NCBI GenBank assembly: GCA_905202485.1
Contig: CAJKRY010000003.1
Location: 1-64,000, forward strand
DNA from: an uncultured Methanomassiliicoccus sp.
Lineage (GTDB): Archaea; Thermoplasmatota; Thermoplasmata; Methanomassiliicoccales; Methanomassiliicoccaceae
Direction of reading: 5' to 3'
DNA: 64,000 nucleotides
Shown: positions 62,549 through 64,000 of the stretch, in pieces
How the letters are laid out: every line of letters starts with the position of its first letter
Numbering within the stretch: the stretch's first letter is position 1
Notes under the pieces: model-generated
The model's input: the letters and a program-made list of their open reading frames with translations, nothing else
Database searches by the model: none
Told to the model about the DNA's origin: nothing
Program-made: the position numbers and the translations under genes

Positions 62549-63892
62549 ATGGTCGACAAGAAGGATCAAGAGGAAATGCTGAAAAAAGCATATGAACCGG
62601 CAAAACTTGCCATGAAATATCATCCGTATTATGAAGGTAAAATCGAGGTAACTGCAAAGTGCCCCGTTCACAGTTTTAATGACTTTGCAGTCTGGTACAC
62701 CCCTGGTGTTGCAGAGCCTTGTAAAGACATCCATGCAAATCCTGACAAGGTGTATGAACACACTTCAAAAGGCAATATGATCGCTGTTGTGTCTGATGGT
62801 ACAAGAGTTTTAGGATTAGGAAACATCGGACCTAAAGCAGCTCTTCCAGTTATGGAAGGCAAAGCATTATTATTCAAATATTTGGGAGGTGTTGACGCTG
62901 TCCCTATATGTTTAGATACAACAGACACTGAAGAAATAATCAGAACTGTAAAAGCTCTTGGGCCTTCATTCGGCGGAATTAACTTGGAAGATATTGAAAA
63001 TCCTAAGTGCTTCGAGATTCTTGATAGATTAAGAAATGAGATGGACATCCCTGTATGGCATGATGATCAGCAGGGAACAGCTACCATTGTCACAGCAGGT
63101 GCAATAAACGCTCATAAAGTAGTCGGAAAAAAGATCTCCGAATCAAAGGTTGCTATGGTCGGTGCCGGAGCCGCTAACATTGCAATTGCTCGTATAATGG
63201 TCAAAGCAGGATTCAACATCAAAAATATTGTAATGGTCGACAGCAAGGGAACTCTTCACAAGGGCAGAGAAGACATCAAAAACTCCCATGCCGAGAAATG
63301 GTTCATGTGCGAGAATTCTAATGCTGAGAATGTAGTTGGAGATATTGAAACTGCAATGAAAGGAGCAGATATTGTAGTAGCTGCTTCTAAACCGGGACCA
63401 GGTGTCATCAAAAAAGAGTGGGTTCAGGGTATGGCAGATGATGCTATTGTATTTGCTACAGCAAACCCTATTCCAGAAATATGGCCTTGGGAATCTGAAG
63501 AAGGAGGAGCAAGAGTAATTGCCACAGGACGTTCCGACTTCCCCAATCAGGTTAACAACTCTCTTGGATTTCCAGGTATCTTCAGAGGAGCTCTTGATGT
63601 CAGGGCTAAGACAATCACAGATGACATGTGTATTGCTGCAGCTCTTGAAATCGCCAAGACAGCTGAAGACAAAGGCCTCAGCGAATCATACATTGTTCCG
63701 ACAATGGATGACTGGGAAGTCTTCCCCAGAGAAGCAGTTGCTGTCGGTATGAAAGCAATTGAGACAGGAATTGCAAGAATTAAAATCAGCAAAGCTGAAC
63801 TTACCCAGCGTGCAGAAGAACTCATTTCCAGAGCCAGGAATGAGACCAAACTGCTGATGGATAAAGAGTTCATCAAACCTTTCCCACAGTAA
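62549..63892 (+). CDS. Malic enzyme (oxaloacetate-decarboxylating malate dehydrogenase)
   Basis: 447 residues, short archaeal/bacterial form. It shows AVWYTPGVAEPCKDI, the NAD(P)-binding VAMVGAGAANIAIARIM, the metal and catalytic region WHDDQQGTATIV, FATANPIPEIWPWE, and SDFPNQVNNSLGFPGIFRGALDV. It converts malate to pyruvate and CO2 with NAD(P) reduction, or the reverse. Together with PEPC it balances C3 and C4 acids. The ATG at 62549 is chosen on family fit and ribosome binding site. Confidence 0.95.
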   Translation: MVDKKDQEEMLKKAYEPAKLAMKYHPYYEGKIEVTAKCPVHSFNDFAVWYTPGVAEPCKDIHANPDKVYEHTSKGNMIAVVSDGTRVLGLGNIGPKAALPVMEGKALLFKYLGGVDAVPICLDTTDTEEIIRTVKALGPSFGGINLEDIENPKCFEILDRLRNEMDIPVWHDDQQGTATIVTAGAINAHKVVGKKISESKVAMVGAGAANIAIARIMVKAGFNIKNIVMVDSKGTLHKGREDIKNSHAEKWFMCENSNAENVVGDIETAMKGADIVVAASKPGPGVIKKEWVQGMADDAIVFATANPIPEIWPWESEEGGARVIATGRSDFPNQVNNSLGFPGIFRGALDVRAKTITDDMCIAAALEIAKTAEDKGLSESYIVPTMDDWEVFPREAVAVGMKAIETGIARIKISKAELTQRAEELISRARNETKLLMDKEFIKPFPQ

Positions 63893-63908
63893 AAATATAA
63901 ATTTTTTA

Positions 63909-63928
63909 ATGCGGGGTCAACCCCGCAT
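63909..63928 (+). terminator. Hairpin after the malic enzyme gene
   Basis: ATGCGGGG-TCAA-CCCCGCAT is a perfect eight-base-pair stem with a four-base loop, 16 bases after the stop. The T-rich tract after it is short, so it could also be an mRNA 3'-end structure. Confidence 0.65.
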
Positions 63929-63955
63929 ACTCATAATTTTTAAGGAGGAACTATT

Positions 63956-64000
63956 CTGAAGTATTCAGAAGCTAGTGTCGGCAGAGTCTTTATTGTAAAA
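63956..64000 (+). CDS. Start of a PPC/DUF296-like gene with a non-standard start codon (partial)
   Basis: The frame CTG-AAG-TAT continues to the window end as KYSEASVGRVFIVK, resembling the N terminus of archaeal PPC-domain (DUF296) DNA-binding proteins. A strong AAGGAGGA lies seven bases before the CTG. No ATG, GTG or TTG exists in this frame between the upstream in-frame TAA (63941) and the window end; only ATT (63953) and CTG (63956) could start it. Fifteen codons are visible, so the family call is tentative. Confidence 0.5.
   Translation, partial: MKYSEASVGRVFIVK

Noticed and set aside
1..64000. CRISPR arrays, rRNA, tRNA genes, transposases or integrases
   Set aside because: I looked for regular repeats, tRNA arms and transposase motifs and saw none; short or divergent ones could still be missed by eye.

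Overview
The window reads as the chromosome of a methanogen-lineage archaeon of the Thermoplasmata, most likely a Methanomassiliicoccales (Methanomethylophilaceae-like) organism. This is an inference from gene content. The archaeal core is clear: a complete A-type ATP synthase operon, ribosomal L1-P0(L10)-L12, Orc1/Cdc6 beside an origin-like region, archaeal-type PEP carboxylase, an Lhr helicase and many leaderless promoters (TATA element about 25 bases from the start codon). These sit beside bacterial-type folate enzymes: formate-tetrahydrofolate ligase, MetF, MetV and a methyl-H4F corrinoid methyltransferase. No H4MPT genes are present. TAG is almost unused as a stop codon: among the intact genes whose stop I read, only ribosomal L1 has it. 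That would fit a pyrrolysine-using lineage, but no pyl gene lies in the window.

Layout. 1-1298: AT-rich, no convincing gene. 1299-5227: three membrane proteins and a secreted protein. 5552-9391: rubrerythrin, branched-chain aminotransferase and two GT4 glycosyltransferases. 9395-17340: surface glycan genes (giant GT-C-like protein, dolichyl-phosphate-sugar synthase-like GT2, NDP-sugar pyrophosphorylase, another GT2) around PEP carboxylase and, to 18951, purH. 19215-22020: acetate-family transporter, SAP/DUF6434-like protein, AAA-DUF4143 ATPase behind a duplicated palindrome, and a GRAM/PH-like gene with no normal start codon. 22263-29607: a folate one-carbon block. 30449-36270: an unrecognised three-gene cassette ending in a ComEC-type metallo-beta-lactamase-fold protein. 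36339-43301: Lhr, FAH-family enzyme, RlmE and a feoA-feoA-feoB-Cys-rich operon behind DtxR-like boxes. 43376-43691: a frameshifted DUF3800 pseudogene. 44073-46049: ribosomal proteins. 46205-47452: Mrr-like nuclease. 47543-56000: ATP synthase operon. 56171-59006: transglutaminase-like protein, dCMP deaminase-like protein and signal peptidase. 58999-60807: cdc6 and the probable origin. 60808-64000: radical SAM COG1031 protein, malic enzyme and the start of a PPC/DUF296-like gene.

How the genes fit together. Fhs, MetF/MetV and the methyl-H4F methyltransferase would move formate-level carbon to methyl-H4F and onto a corrinoid protein, or run in reverse. The two HdrA-like flavoproteins and the MvhD-like subunit next to MetFV suggest that the reductase step is linked to a flavin-based electron-transfer complex without HdrB or HdrC. 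PEP carboxylase and malic enzyme handle C4/C3 conversion, and a SatP-type protein may import acetate. The strongest candidates for undescribed biology are the 1119/180/634-residue cassette, the MetFV-HdrA-HdrA-MvhD block, the 46-residue membrane protein at the AhaG position of the ATP synthase operon, and the origin flanked by two exact inverted ORB-like boxes.
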